Below, piece after piece: positions 1 through 12,110 of a DNA stretch of 64,000 nt (its first letter is position 1; every line of letters starts with the position of its first letter). Both the position numbers and the translations under genes were made by a program. The stretch lies in assembly GCA_035048495.1 (NCBI GenBank), contig CM068546.1:32010674-32074673 (forward strand), in the 5' to 3' direction. The notes beneath the pieces were generated by a model. It saw only the letters and a program-made list of their open reading frames with translations, had not been told where the DNA came from and searched no databases. This DNA is from Euptelea pleiosperma. Taxonomy: Eukaryota > Streptophyta > Magnoliopsida > Ranunculales > Eupteleaceae.

Positions 1-162
1 GTTTGGGGTTTTTGACTCAGATTCGATTTTGCCTTGTTTGGGTTTTCTACCTTTTTGGAAACCAAGGTTCCCAGGCCACTTCTACCCTAGCCGCACCTCC
101 CAAAGTGCTCTTAGGAACCTCTCGAACCTTGGTTTAGGTTCTACAGACCTTTTGTTCGTAAG

Positions 163-3100
163 TTGGTTATTTCCAGGCCTTCTGCTGCAATGAGTTCAGC
201 AGAGGTTTCATTAGTTGAGGATAGCACTCCGTCTCATGGTTCTCATGGAGACCACAACCCTCAATTATGCATCACTACGGTCAAGTCAACTATCTTGAGT
301 GGAAGACATCGGCATTCATGTACATCGGGGGATGTGGCTACAGTGAGTACCTCACAGGAAAGACAGTCAAGCTTGCCGCCATGGGTTATGGAAAACCTTA
401 CGGTGATGTCTTGGCTTCTCCATTCGATGCAACCCCAGATCAGCAGGGGGTTCATGTTCCTTCCTACAGCGAGGGAAATCTGGGATTCTGTTACCGAAAC
501 CTATTCCCAGGTTGGCAACTTTGCGAAGCTCTATGAGTTAGAGCAAGAGATTGCTTGTCTCCGACAGGGAGAGCTCAAGCTTGGTACCTATTATGCTTCT
601 CTCCGAAGCAAATGGGAAGAGATAGATCATTATTAGGACTACACCCCGGTTTGTGCTGCGGATGTGAAGTCTTTCCGTGCTATGGTTGAGTAGTCCCGGA
701 TATTCCAGTTCCTTTCCGGCCTTCATCCTAGCTTCGAGGCTGCTTGTGTTCAGATACTTGGCAGATCTCCTCTCCCTACTTCATTGGCATGGGTCTATGC
801 CTACATTCAGGGGGAGGATAGTTGCAGCACTGCCATGCAGCTACGTAGTGGTAGTGACAGTCATGATCGATCTGCCCTTGCCTCTGCGTCTCAGAAGAGT
901 CAGAAATCCTTCCAGAAGAAAACCAGTGATGATAGACGACGTCCCAAGTGTGATCACTACAGCCGTCTAGGCCTTGTGAAGGACACTTGTTGGGAGCTGC
1001 ATGGACGCGCACCGGGTCTGGGCCCAAATCTATGTCAGCGATCTCCAGCGAGACAGGAGCCCCCTGCAGCACTTTTTGTGGCTCAGGACACTGCACCCTT
1101 AGCACCTCCTACCACTGGGGATATGGACTCTTTTTCTCCCAGTGATCTTGAGCGACTTCGTCGTATGATGGCCCAGCTCAATGGGCAAGCCTCCACTTAT
1201 GCCCAGACAGGTACTGGATCTACTTTCTCTGTATCCACTGTTCCTTCTAGTCCTTCCTGGATCATCGATCCAGGGGCCTCAGATCATATGACTGGTATGT
1301 CTTCAGTTTTCTCCAGTTATTTTATTTGTTCTTATCTTGACAAGGTTATGATAGCTGATGGCACCCTTTCCTCTGTTTCCGGGAAGGGCAATGTTCATGC
1401 CTCTTCAGCACTAACCTTGTCCTCGGTGGTTCTGCATGTTCCTCAGTTTACAGTTAATCTTTTATCTGTCAGTAGCCTTACCAAGAATCTTAATTGCAAT
1501 GTAACTTTTTTTCCTTCTCACTGTGTGTTTCAGGATCTGGAGTCGAGGCGGATGATTGGCAGTGGACGTGAGGAAGGTGGCTTGTACCTTATGGATCGCT
1601 CAGTTTCCTTTTCAGCACATCAGTCCAGCATCAGTAGCAGTAGTCGAGTCAATAAATACTAGTTATTGCTTTGGCATAACCGGCTTGGTCATGTACCCGT
1701 GTCAATTTTAAAGCGTGTCTTTCCTGCTTTCTCTTCTCTTTGTGATGTTCCGTTCCACTGTGAAACTTGTGAACTCGCAAAGCATTGTCGCACTGTTTTT
1801 CCTCTTAGTGAAAATAAGAGTACTATTTCTTTCAATATTGTGCATTCTGATGTGTGGGGTCTTGCCCCGGTGACGTCTTTATTTAGATTTCGATATTTTG
1901 TTACATTTGTTGATGATTTCAGTGGCTCTACCTGGGTATATCTTCTGAAGTCGAAAGATGAGGTTTCTTCCATTTTTTAGACCTTCCACAAGATGGTCAC
2001 CACTCAGTTCAGTACCTCACTCAAAATTCTCCGATCTGATAATGGGGGTGAGTACCTAGATGGGAGCCTTAGAGATTACTTTGCCTCTCATGGCATTGTA
2101 CATCAAACTTCTTGTCTGTCGACTCCCCAACAAAATGGGAAAGCTGAAAGAAAAAACCGTCACCTTCTCGAGGTTGAGCGTGCCCTTCGTCTTGGGATGC
2201 CGATTCCAAAATCTTTTTGGTCTGAATCCATCCTTCTGGCTGCGTATCACATCAATCGCACGCCATCTTGTATTCTTGGCTTTCAGACCCTTTTGTCTAT
2301 CCTGCGTCTCGATAGTCCAGCCTTCATTGTTCCTCCCAAAGTCTTTGGGTGTGTATGCTATGTGCATGTTCATCGTCACTCTTGTAACAAACTTGGCCTT
2401 GAGATGTATTTTCCTAGGGTACCCTTCCACTCAGAAGGGATACAAATGCTATCATCCGGGTTCGCGTCGACGTTTCACATCTCTGGACGTCACCTTTGCT
2501 GAGCATGTTCCGTTCTTTGGCAGTAGGGTCTCTTTTCAGGGGGAGTATGATATTGTGGACGAGAGCCTTGTCCCCATGCCGGTTCTTGTACCCATCTCCA
2601 CTCCTGTGCCTATGGTTGAATCTGTACTATTGACAATGACACTTCTACTACTACAGCGGCGGATATACGAGTTTATGCCAGATCCAGGAAGAAAGGACAA
2701 GTCACTGATTCTGTGCCTGCCAGTCTACCCTTGGATCCAGATCCAGGTATTGTTTCTTCCCCTGCTTTAGTTCATGAGTCCTCAGAGACTCCTACTCCAG
2801 AGAAGGATCTACCCATTGCACTTCGTAAGGGTGTGCGCACTTGCACCGACCACCCTATCTCTCACTTCGTTTCTTACCAGTCAATGTCTCCATCTTATCA
2901 GACATTTGTTAGCATTGTTTCGTCTGTTTCCTTGCCATCTACCATTGCAGATGCACTCAGTCACCCAAAGTGGAAAGGGGCTATGATAGACGAAATGCAG
3001 GCTCTTGAAAAAAACAAGACATGGGATCTTGTTTCTTTACCCAGGGGGAAGAAACCAGTGGGGTGCAAGTGGGTCTTCACCGTGAAGCACAAGGCAGATG

Positions 3101-3718
3101 GTTCCATTGATAGGTACAAAGCTCGGCTAGTTGCCAAGGGGTTCACCCGGACCTATGGGATGGATTACCAGGAGACATTTGCACCTGTAGCCAAGATGAA
3201 CTCAATCAGGGTTCTACTGTCCTTGGCTGTAAACAGGTCATGGCCTTTACATCAGCTGGATTTAAAGAACGCTTTTCTACATGGGGACCTAACAGAGGAA
3301 GTTTACATGAAAGTGCCACTAGGGTTGAAGCTTGCTGGAAGTGAAGATAGGGTGTGCATACTGAAGAAATCTTTATATGGGTTGAAGCAATCTCCTCGAG
3401 CTTAGTTTGAACGGTTCAACAGTGCAGTGAGAAAGGTAGGCTACACACATAGTCAGGCAGATCACACTTTGTTTGTGAAGCATCTATAGACCAGTATCAC
3501 TGCATTGATCGTATATGTGGATGACATAGTCATTACGGGGAGTGACCTTACAGAGATCACAAGGCTCAAGGCCTTCTTGTCGTCTGAGTTTGAGACGAAA
3601 GATCTAGGACCATTGAGATACTTTCTAGTTATTGAGGTTGCCAGGTCATCGAGGGGCATCTGCATTTCACAGAGAAAGTATGTCCTAGACTTACTGAGCG
3701 AGATTGGGTATTTGGGTT
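163..3718 (+). pseudogene. copia-A gag-pol, 5' part (gag to reverse transcriptase)
   Basis: Read across frames, this encodes a copia polyprotein. The gag (UBN2-type) segment lies at about 163-800, with NYLEWK and MSWLLHSMQPQISRGF visible. A zinc-knuckle relic at about 945-985 has lost a Cys and the His (CDHYSRLGLVKDTC). The protease motif at 1261-1290 reads DPGAS where D-S/T-G-A is expected. GAG-pre-integrase and integrase core follow at about 1666-2480 (HSDVWG, LRSDNGGEY, TPQQNGKAERKNR). Reverse transcriptase occupies 2800-3718 and keeps the catalytic YVDD at about 3514-3525. Frameshifts occur near 267-370, 2390-2430 and 2700-2800. In-frame stops lie at 634, 691, 1660, 1978, 3403 and 3487; several look like TGG-to-TAG changes. 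The reading ends at the GGGTT target site 3714-3718. Confidence 0.9.
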
Positions 3719-3720
3719 AT

Positions 3721-3944
3721 AGTTGAATCTCTGATTTAGGGTTAGGTTAAGGTTTAGGATGAAGAGAGATGGAAGAGAAGAGAGAAAGAAGAGTAGAAAA
3801 GGATGTCTAGTGATTAAGTCACTATGACTCCATAAATCTTATTTATTTAAAACCCAAATAACAAAGACAAGTATACCCCTCTAAGGAGGTATTTATAGAT
3901 ATACCCTTCATACATAGAAATACGTAAATACGTATATGATAACA
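3721..3944 (-). repeat. 3' LTR of copia-B
   Basis: On the minus strand it starts TGTTATCATATACG, directly after the purine tract TTGAGGGGGAG (3945-3955), and ends near GATTCAACT. Its match to 9405-9625 runs the full length. Two bases (3719-3720) between it and the target duplication are unassigned, so the outer boundary is uncertain by 2-5 bp. Confidence 0.92.
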
Positions 3945-3951
3945 CTCCCCC

Positions 3952-6900
3952 TCAAGTTGGTGCATAAATATCTTTCATGCCCAACTTGCACAAACACTTA
4001 TGTAGTTGCCAACTGGGTATGCCCTTAGTGAAAATATCTGCAACTTGTTCATCAGTCTTCACAAAAGGAGTGCATACTGCTCCAGAGACAATCTTCTCTC
4101 TAATGAAGTGGCGGTCCACCTCAATGTGCTTGGCACGATCATGCTGAACAGGATTATGAGCAATGTTGATGGCGGCCTTGTTGTCACAGTACAAGCTCAC
4201 AGACCCTGAAACTGGAAAGCCAAGTTCAGCGACCAACACCTTCAACCAGAGCATCTCACACAGGCCATGAGCCATTACCCTGAATTCGGCTTCAGCACTA
4301 GATCTAGCAACAACTGGTTGCTTCTTGCTCCTCAAAGTGACCAGATTGCCCCCAACAAGGGTGCAATATCCTGAAGTAGATCGCCGATCATCTTTGGCAC
4401 CTGCCCAGTCTACATCCGTATATGCCTCTATACGCATGTGGCCATTCTTCTAGAAAAGAAGACCTCTACCAGGAGCAGACTTGAGATACCTCAAGATCCG
4501 ATGTGCAGCCTCTAGATGAACACCTCTAGGTGAGTGCATATACTGACTGATCACACTCACTGCATAGGCAATATCTGGTCTAGTCAGAGAGAGATTAGTC
4601 TCCCAACTAATCTCTGAAAACTGCGTACATCCTGTAGTGGCTCACCACTGACATCGGCCAACTGGTGGTTCTGTTCTATAGGAGTTTCCACTGGCTTGGA
4701 ACCCAACTTGCCTGAGTCCTTCAACAAATCTAAGATATGGAAGAGATAAAGATTCCCTGACTTGATCTTGCAACTTCGATACCTAGGAAGTACTTGACAG
4801 ATCCTAGATCCTTGGTTTCAAACTCCTCTGCTAACCGACGCTTCACCTCTTCTGCATCATTCCCTGTGAGAATGATGTCATCAACATAAACAATGAGGGC
4901 AGTGGTGTGCTTCCCTCGATGCTTCACAAACAGGGTGTGATCTGCTTGACTCTGAGTGTAACCCGGCTTCTTCACAGCTAGGGTGAACCTCTCAAACCAT
5001 GCTCGTGGAGATTGCTTTAGCCCATAGAGGGCTTTCTTCAATCGACACACCTTGCTACTATTCCCTGGTGCAGTGAATCCAGGAGGAGGCACCATGTAGA
5101 CTTCTTCATGTAGGTCGCCATGAAGGAATGCATTCTTCACATCCAACTGATGCAGAGGCCACATTTGATTTGCTGCCAGGGGGCAACAACACCCTGATGG
5201 AGTTCATTTTGGCCACTGGAGCAAAGGTCTCCACATAGTCAATCCTATAGGTCTAAGTGTACCCCTTGGCTACTAATATTGCCTTGTACTTCTCAACTAA
5301 CCCGTCTAGCCTGGTATTTGACTGTGAACACCCATCTGCAACCCACAGGTTTCTTGCCTCTTGGCAAATCAACAAGTTCCCATGTCCCATTCTTGTCAAG
5401 AGCTCTCATTTCCTCTATCATAGTAGCTTTCCACCTTGGTTGAGCCAAACCTTCTACCACAAAAGAATGAATAGGAATGGTGGAAAGGGATGTGACAAAG
5501 GCTTTATAGGAGGGAGCCAAGGCATCATACGAGACAAAATGGCTCAAAGGATGTTGAGTGCAACTTCTGACTCCTTTTCGTAAAGCAATGGGAAGATCAG
5601 ACGCATCAGTAGAAGGAGAAATGATAGGTATAGAGAGAATGATTACCTTGATCCGAGGATGGTACCACTGGTGCTGGATCAGCTGTGGCTTTCTCCCTTC
5701 TGTGATAGACTCGAAGCTCCTTCTGAGTACCAGGAGCACTATCAATCATAGTAGCAGGTGGAGTAATCTGAGGCCTTTCAAACTCAAGAGAGGGAAAAGA
5801 GAGAGTAACATAGCAGGAAGAGGAACATCACACCTCTCTTCACTACTACTCTCCCCCTGAAGAGAGGCGGAGAAAAAAGGTAGATCCTCACGAAAGGTGA
5901 GATCCATGGAAATAAATTTCTTTCCCGTGGAGGGATGGTAACACTTCTACCCATGTTTAAAATTTCGGAATGTTTCGTATGTTTCATTCATTTCGGAATG
6001 TTCGGAATGTTTCGTAATGTTTCGGTTTGTTTCGCCGAGACAATCCGAGACAATAAAAATAAATAAAACATATAATGTAATGATTTTGAATAATATTTCG
6101 TAATGTTTTGGAATGTTTCGTAATATTTCGTAATGTTTCGTAAATGTTTCGTAATGTTTCAGAAATTTCGTTTTTTCAATGTTTCGGGAATGTTTCGTTT
6201 CGTTTCGGAGTTTGTCTCGGTTTTTCACTTGACCGAGACATTCCTCCGAAACGAAATTTTAAACCTTGCTTATACCCTTTATGGGAATACGAGTAACCCA
6301 GAAAGACACATTTAAGTGCCTTGGGATCAAGTTTGGTACGATGAGGACCGAGAATGTGCACATAGCATACACACCCAAAGATGCGATGAGGGACCGCGAA
6401 GAGGGATGCATTGGGAGTAAGGACTTGTAGTGGAGATTTGAAGTTGAGAACACGGGAGGGCATTCTGTTAGTCAAATAAGCGGCAGTCAAAACAACATTC
6501 GACCAATAGGATTTGGGGACTTTGGAGCCGATCAGAAGAGATCGAGCTACCTTAGTCAGATGCCGTATCTTTCTTTCAGCTACACCATTTTGTTGAGGGG
6601 TGTAGCTGCAAGAATTTTGGTGACAAATCCCATGGTCTAAAAAATAATGTTGGAGTCCCCCATACATATACTCTCTACCCTGGTCAGAACGAAGGACCTT
6701 GATGGAGGCATCAAACTGAGTTAAGATCATCTTATGAAAACCCTTAAAGATGGAATGAACTTCATCTTTGGTTTTCATAGGATAAACCGAGGTGCATCTA
6801 GTATGATCATCAACAAAAATAACAAAATAGCGGAAGCCAAAAATAGAAACCACAGGGGAAGGACCCCATACATCAGAATGCACAAGATCAAAAGAAATAG

Positions 6901-8744
6901 ATGTTCGATTACCTCTTGAAGGATAAGTAGATCGACAGTGTTTTGAAAGCTCACATGTCTCACAATGCAAGTCAGATAACAAAACTGAAGCAAATAAAGT
7001 TGGAAATAAAAGTTTGAGATACTGAAACGAAACATGCCCCAGATGGGCATGCCAACATAAAACAGACTCTATGCTACTCCTATTACTACTAGGTGAGGAC
7101 TGCAGTGCTGTGAGCTCAGAAGGTCGTCCATCAAGAAGGTACAGGCCACCAACTTCATGTCCAGTGCCAATCGTCCTCCTCGTCTCGAGGTCCTAAAAGA
7201 CACAGTATGAAGGAAAGAAAGTCACACTGCAATGCAAAGATTTGGTAAGAGCACCAACAGATAAGAGATTAGATGTGAAATTGAGAACATGTAAAACAGA
7301 TGCAAGTGGAAGCTTAGGAGAGGGGAGAACAATCCCTTTATCAAATACAGAAGATAAAGTGCCATTTGCAGTTCTAACTTTAGCACGGCCAGAACAAATA
7401 GAATAGCTAGAAAATAAAGAAGATATGCCTGTCATGTGTTCCGAAGCCCCTGAATCAATGATCCATTTAGGACTGGAAGTGGGAATGGACACATGATAGG
7501 CAGACCTAATGATACCTGTCTGGGCAAAGGATGAAGTGGCAGAAGGACCATCTAGCTGAGAGAGCAACCGGCGAAGTCTTGCAAGCTATGAAGCAGCCAA
7601 GGGACTAGTAGAAGCTAGTGGCTAGGAACTCTGATGCGGCTGGGCGAACGGAGTAGAGCTCTGAAGAGATGGATCTGACGGTGATGCCAAAGTGTCCATG
7701 CTAGCAAAATGGGCACCCGAAGATCCAAGCTGACTGAAGCGAGGAGGCTTGCCAAACAACACCCAGCACTTGTCCCGTATGTGACCTAACTTGCCACAGT
7801 GATCACATTTGGGCCTCTCCCTGGACGGCTTCCCAATAGTGGAAGGATGATACTGCTGACCAGGAGAAGTATACTGTGGGATACTGTTGGCTAGTGGAAG
7901 GAAAAGTCTTCGGCTTCTGAAAGCGTTGAGACTGGGAACTAGATCCACTATACGTAGATATGACCAGAGCAGATCTCTCAGGAGGAGGATATGGTGCCAT
8001 AGCACTACGTCTGCTCTCCTCACTCTGAATGTACGAGTACACCTCTTCCAGAGAAGGTAGACCAGATCGATTGCTCAGGAGCTGAACTCTCGCCAACTCA
8101 TACTCGGAGTTGAGTCCTGAAAGAAACTCAAAGATCCGACTCTTCTCCACATGTCTCTGGTAGCTATTGATGTTCTCGGAACTAGTTGGATGAAAGGCAT
8201 GGTAGTGATCTAACTCCTCCCACATGCTCCTGAGAGTGGCAAAGTAATTAGACAAAGATCTCTCCTCCTGGTGAAGTCGAGAAATACTCTGCTTAAGCTG
8301 ATATGCGCGACCAACATTCTGCTGCTGAGAGTAAATCTTCCGAGTGGATTCCCAAATTTCATGAGCAGTTTGCATCAAGAGAAAGCCACGGCTGATATGT
8401 GGTTGCATAGAGCTAACAAGCCAGGACATCACAGTGAGATTGTCTATCTCCCACTTAGCATAAGAAGGATCATTAGGTGAAGTAGGTTCAGTAGCACGAC
8501 CCGTCAAATAACCCATCTTACCACGGCCTCCTATGAACATCTTAGCGGCCTGTGACCACTCAAGATAATTCTTCCCATCCAATTTCACCGTTTTGATCTG
8601 CAATCCGGGGTTTTCCACGACCATCTGAGACACCATAGGTCCTCTAGTCCCTCTGGAGGTGGCTTCTGTGCTCAATACGGATCTGGAAGGAGTATCCGGG
8701 ATAATAGGTGGGATAGGATCTAAGATAGGAGGATCGGCAGCCAT
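3952..8744 (-). pseudogene. copia-B gag-pol polyprotein, degenerate
   Basis: The start at 8744 is an ATG followed by MAADPPILDPIPP. Gag (LDGKNYLEWSQ, SMQPHISRGF) runs to about 7900. A frameshift near 7880-7900 is needed to reach an intact zinc knuckle, CDHCGKLGHIRDKCW, at about 7762-7806. Protease DSGAS is at about 7450. Integrase (HSDVWG, LRSDQGREY, TPQQNGVAERK) occupies about 6990-6268. The MITE at 5953-6267 interrupts the segment after integrase. RT (about 5650-4730) keeps YVDD, with a frameshift near 5290. RNase H (4437-3952) ends LGMKDIYAPT. Stops at about 7622 and 7195, and damage around 4600-4730, show it is inactive. Confidence 0.9.
5953..6267 (-). mobile_element. Mutator-like MITE, copy in copia-B pol
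   Basis: This 315-bp element ends in AAGGTTTAAAATTTCG (minus strand at 6267) and its inverted counterpart ATGTTTAAAATTTCG (plus strand at 5953). It is full of CGAAACATT repeats. It is flanked by ACTTCTACCC (5943-5952) and GCTTATACCC (6268-6277), a 10-bp target duplication with two mismatches. It aligns end to end, inverted, with 10441-10740. Duplication length and long AT-rich inverted ends point to the Mutator superfamily. It has no coding capacity. Confidence 0.85.
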
Positions 8745-9390
8745 TTACCACAAAAAAACAACTAGAAGAGAGAAAAAAAAGGCAAAAAAAAAACCCTCAA
8801 AGAAAGCCGGCGAGCAAAAAAACACCCATAGACTTCCAAAGGCACCGAAAATGGCCCAATAACAGAAAATAGGCTCATACGAAGGGATAAATCCATCCTA
8901 AAAGCAAGGATATAATTTTAGAGGAATTTTAGGGTCGATCTGGGGAAGATTTGAACCCAACCGAAAGCCCTATAAGGGTAAAAAAGCTTGCTGGTGGTAA
9001 CTAGGGAGGAGATTTTATTTCACAACTCCTTCAATCTTTGATGGATGAACCCAAATCGGGTATCTCCATGTAGGTGAGGTTGTAGGGGACCAAAACGATG
9101 GGATAAACCCAAGGAACAAGGTTGAAATGACCTCCAAAAATAGGCTGGTTCGAAAAATGAATATTCACAATTTTTTTGGGATATTGAGCATAAGACCAAC
9201 CAAACGAACCTAAAAAATTTGCCAAAAATCACCAAAAAACTCTAAAAATAGAGATCTATCAAACCCTAGAATTTTAAGAGGAAAGGAGTACCCTGTCCGT
9301 ACGGCTGCTGACGTCAGCTGTACGGTAAAGATGACGTTATCTGCCTCCTGGTTGAACTTCAGTAGAATTCTCTGGAGAAATCCTCTAGTA

Positions 9391-9404
9391 TGGCTCTGAT
9401 ACCA
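9391..9404 (-). other. primer-binding site of copia-B (initiator tRNA-Met)
   Basis: The minus strand reads TGGTATCAGAGCCA immediately inside the 5' LTR. This is the common plant copia site complementary to the 3' end of initiator tRNA-Met. Confidence 0.9.
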
Positions 9405-9625
9405 AGTTGAATCTCTGATTTAGGGTTAGGTTAAGGTTTAGGATGAAGAGAGATGGAAGAGAAGAGAGAAAGAAGAGTAGAAAAGGATGTCTAGTGATTA
9501 AGTCACTATGACTCCATAAATCTTATTTATTTAAAACCCAAATAACAAAGACAAGTATACCCTTCTGAGGTATTTACAGATATACCCTTCATACATGAAA
9601 ATACGTAAATACGTATATGATAACA
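9405..9625 (-). repeat. 5' LTR of copia-B
   Basis: This is the second LTR copy, with the same TGTTATC start at 9625 reading leftward. It lacks a few bases present in the other copy around 3881-3890 and differs at a few single positions. The primer-binding site follows directly on the minus strand. Confidence 0.93.
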
Positions 9626-9630
9626 GGGTT

Positions 9631-10383
9631 CGCGACCAGCAGATACTCCTATTGATCAGAACCATCAGCTGAATTCCAAGGACGGTACACTTCTAGGTGA
9701 TCCTGCCTTATTTCAGCGATTGGTTGGCAGATTGATATATCTTGCCCATACACGGCCTGACATTGCTTATTCAGTAAGCGTCATTAGCCGATTCATGCAT
9801 TCACCTCGGTCACCACATCTTGAGGCTGCACACAAAGTCCTTCGGTATCTCAAGGGGTCACCAAGTCGATGCATAATGTTTTGAGTTCATGGCCACCTTA
9901 GGGTGGAAGCATACAGTGATGCAGATTGGGCAGGTGCAGTGACCGATAGACGGTCTACATCAGGTTATTGTACCTTTGTTGGAGGTAACTTGGTGCCTTG
10001 GTGGAGCAAGAAACAACCAGTTGTCGCCCGATCCAGTGCAGATGCAGAGTTCCGTTCCATGGCACATGGAGTGTGTGAGCTCTTGTGGTTGAAGATCATG
10101 TTAGCAGAACTGGGAGACAAGGTGACAGACCCAATAAGCCTCTATTGCGACAACAAAGAGGCCATTAGCATTGCTCACAACCCAGTTCAGCATGACAGGA
10201 CTAAACACATCGAGGTTGATAGGCACTTCATCAAGGAGAAGCATCAGCAGGGATTGATTTGTACACCTTATGTAAGGACTCAGGAGCAGGTTGCCGATAT
10301 ACTTACTAAGGGAGTCAACAACTCAATCTTGAATACATTGATAGCCAAGCTGGGCATGATGGATATCTTCGCGCCAGCTTGAG
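9631..10383 (+). pseudogene. copia-A pol, 3' part (end of RT and RNase H)
   Basis: This is the continuation of copia-A after the copia-B insertion. It opens with the PADTPIDQNHQLN stretch normal for this point of copia RT, then LIYLAHTRPDIAYSVSVISR. RNase H follows (DADWAGAVTDRRSTSGYCTF, SLYCDNKEAISIAHNP) and the polyprotein ends at 10380-10383 in a TGA. One in-frame stop (about 9883) precedes the RNase H reading. The frame on either side of the inserted element matches once one copy of the 5-bp duplication is discounted, which fixes the insertion point. Confidence 0.9.
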
Positions 10384-10389
10384 GGGGAG

Positions 10390-11029
10390 TGTTGGATTCT
10401 ATGTACACCCACGTGGGGGTGTTCTTAGTGGGCTGCGTTCAAGGTTTAAAATTTCGTTTCAGAGGAATGTCTCGGTCAAGTGAAAAACCGAGACAAACCC
10501 CGAAACGAAACGAAACGAAACATTGAAGAAACGAAATTTCCGAAACATTTCCGAAACATTACGAAACATTACAAAATATTACGAAACATTACGAAATATT
10601 ATTCAAAATCATTAAATTATTTTTTTATTTTTTTGGATTGTATCGGATTGTCTCTGTTTGTCTCGGCAAAACAAACCGAAACATTCCGAAACATATGAAA
10701 CGAAACAAAACATACGAAACATTCTAAAATTTTAAACCATGGCTGCGTTCCACTACCCCACGTGGGGTTTATTCTCTATTGCTTATGGGTTAAGTGATGG
10801 GACCATCCACTTAACCCACAATCTCTTTATTTCATGTTAGTGGGTTAAGTGGTGGGCCCCCACTTGACCCACACGATTTCTCCTTTACTTGTAGAAGGGG
10901 TTTCCCCTACTTATAAATATTACTTATGGGAGATTGAATATTCACTTTAATCTCTCCATTCTCTCTCAAACCCTAATCTCTCATTCTCTTCCTAACCTCC
11001 ATTATCTCTCTCTCTCTCAATCTTTAGCA
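10390..11029 (+). repeat. 3' LTR of copia-A, carrying a MITE
   Basis: It begins TGTTGGATTC directly after the purine tract GAGGGGGAG and probably ends at CA (11028-11029). Removing the 300-bp MITE and one target-site copy leaves an LTR of about 330 bp. A TATA-like TTATAAATA stands at about 10913. The right edge is inferred because the partner LTR lies outside the window. Confidence 0.7.
10441..10740 (+). mobile_element. Mutator-like MITE, copy in copia-A 3' LTR
   Basis: The element is exactly 300 bp, bounded by perfect 10-bp target duplications GGCTGCGTTC at 10431-10440 and 10741-10750. The ends are AAGGTTTAAAATTTCG on the left and the inverse of ATGGTTTAAAATTT on the right. The interior is a run of degenerate ACGAAACATT units and a GTCTCGG/CCGAGAC pair. 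Same family as 5953-6267. Confidence 0.9.
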
Positions 11030-11089
11030 TATTGGTGACAACCTCAAACAACAACATGGGCATCTTTTCTGCTTGAGTTCGAGATGTGT

Positions 11090-11530
11090 TGGGTGATGCC
11101 AGAATCTCTCTTAGCCCTCTTTCTTTGTTGGCGCTCTAAGGCTTTCTACACTAGAGGCTGAATTCTTTGGAGGATGCTTCCTTTCGCTATTGTTTGGGAT
11201 CTTTGAAAAGAAAGAAATCGGAGGGTTTTCGCGGCAAGAGCGAGGACACGTCGTCCATCATTCTCAACATTAAGGGTTTGTTGTTCTTGTGGTCCAAGGC
11301 GGTTTTGGAGTGTCGGGGCTTACTCTTTGAAGACTTTGTGTTCCGCATGGACTCTATCTACTCTAGGGATTGTTGTTAAGGTCTTCCTGTTGTGGGGTTC
11401 CTTTGGGATTTTTTTTGTGTTCTCCTTGCTCCCCTTGGCTCCTTGTAGGTCCTCTCGACCTACTTTAGCCTAGAGTTCTTGTACTTTTCTGTTGCTTTCA
11501 ATAAAGTTTGCACCTATAAAAAAAGAAAAA
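11090..11530 (+). mobile_element. 5'-truncated LINE, 3' end with A-rich tail
   Basis: One frame reads AIVWDL, a stop, KERNRRVF and then an Arg/Ser-rich stretch. This resembles the C-terminal end of plant L1-type LINE ORF2 (the W-x-ERNRR-F block after the RT). The 3'UTR-like tail has CAATAAAG at about 11499 and finishes in an A-rich run (about 11518-11530). Only the last few hundred bases are present, as usual for 5' truncation. The left boundary next to the copia-A LTR is uncertain. Confidence 0.7.
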
Positions 11531-11569
11531 GACAAATGACTCAAATGATAATGCCAACACATCATTAGG

Positions 11570-12110
11570 TCTTTATTACTAATAGAATTAATGGATTGTA
11601 CGCAACACCTATTAGCGCGGTGTCCTCAAGGAGATATAACCCATTAACTTCACGACCACTACCAATCTTTCTCCTCGAGTTCAAGTCTTAAAAAACACAA
11701 TGAGTAGGAAAAAAGGTAATACTGCGTTAAGTTTCTTGGTGAAACCACCAAGAAAATAAATTTGTAGACAAATTAGGGACATGAACATTGGAGAGAAAGA
11801 TAAGGAAGAGCCTTAATGTCTCCCTTTCCAGAAACAGAGGATATGGATCCGTCAACGACTTGTACTTTATCTCTACCAGATAGTATGAATAGGTAGAAAA
11901 CAAGGAATATATCTCGTCATGGTCAGAAGCAGCGAAATCAATGATATGTGACGAGGAGGTGGAAGAGAGGTGAGTAACCTGATTAGCAGATAAATTAACA
12001 CATAACTGGGCAAACATGTAGATGACCCACTTTCCAAATGATACATAATCTGACGTAGGCTAGCCAACTCTACTGCGAGAATAGTGAATAACTCTTGCAG
12101 GGTAGCCGGA
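11570..12110 (-). pseudogene. copia-C fragment, protease region
   Basis: The minus strand at 12017-11727 reads SSSHIIDFAASDHDEI followed by NVHVPNLSTNLFS. This matches copia protease (WIIDSGASDHMTG) and the downstream LHVPNLTTNLLSV block. The catalytic D-S/T-G is changed to DFA. The sequence continues to about 11640 into the GSGREV-type segment. No LTRs are visible, so this is a relic. Confidence 0.75.

Larger units (their letters stand above)
3719..9625 (-). mobile_element. copia-B: complete Ty1/copia retrotransposon nested in copia-A
   Basis: Two near-identical LTRs (3721-3944 and 9405-9625) flank a minus-strand gag-pol. The primer-binding site (9391-9404 on the minus strand) reads TGGTATCAGAGCCA, complementary to the 3' end of plant initiator tRNA-Met. 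The polypurine tract is at 3945-3955. The 5-bp target duplication GGGTT is at 3714-3718 and 9626-9630. The LTRs differ by a handful of substitutions and a 3- to 5-bp indel, so the insertion is young relative to the decay of copia-A. The coding region has several frameshifts and stops, and a MITE insertion at 5953-6267. Confidence 0.95.
1..11029 (+). mobile_element. copia-A: Ty1/copia retrotransposon, 5' end outside window, split by copia-B
   Basis: The order gag, zinc knuckle, protease, integrase, reverse transcriptase, RNase H on one strand is that of Ty1/copia elements. The element runs off the left edge, so its 5' LTR and primer-binding site are not seen. It is interrupted at 3719-9625 by a second copia element in the opposite orientation. 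The pol reading resumes in the expected place at 9631. A polypurine tract (10381-10389) leads into the 3' LTR, which is itself interrupted by a MITE. Many stops and frameshifts make it non-autonomous now. Confidence 0.93.
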
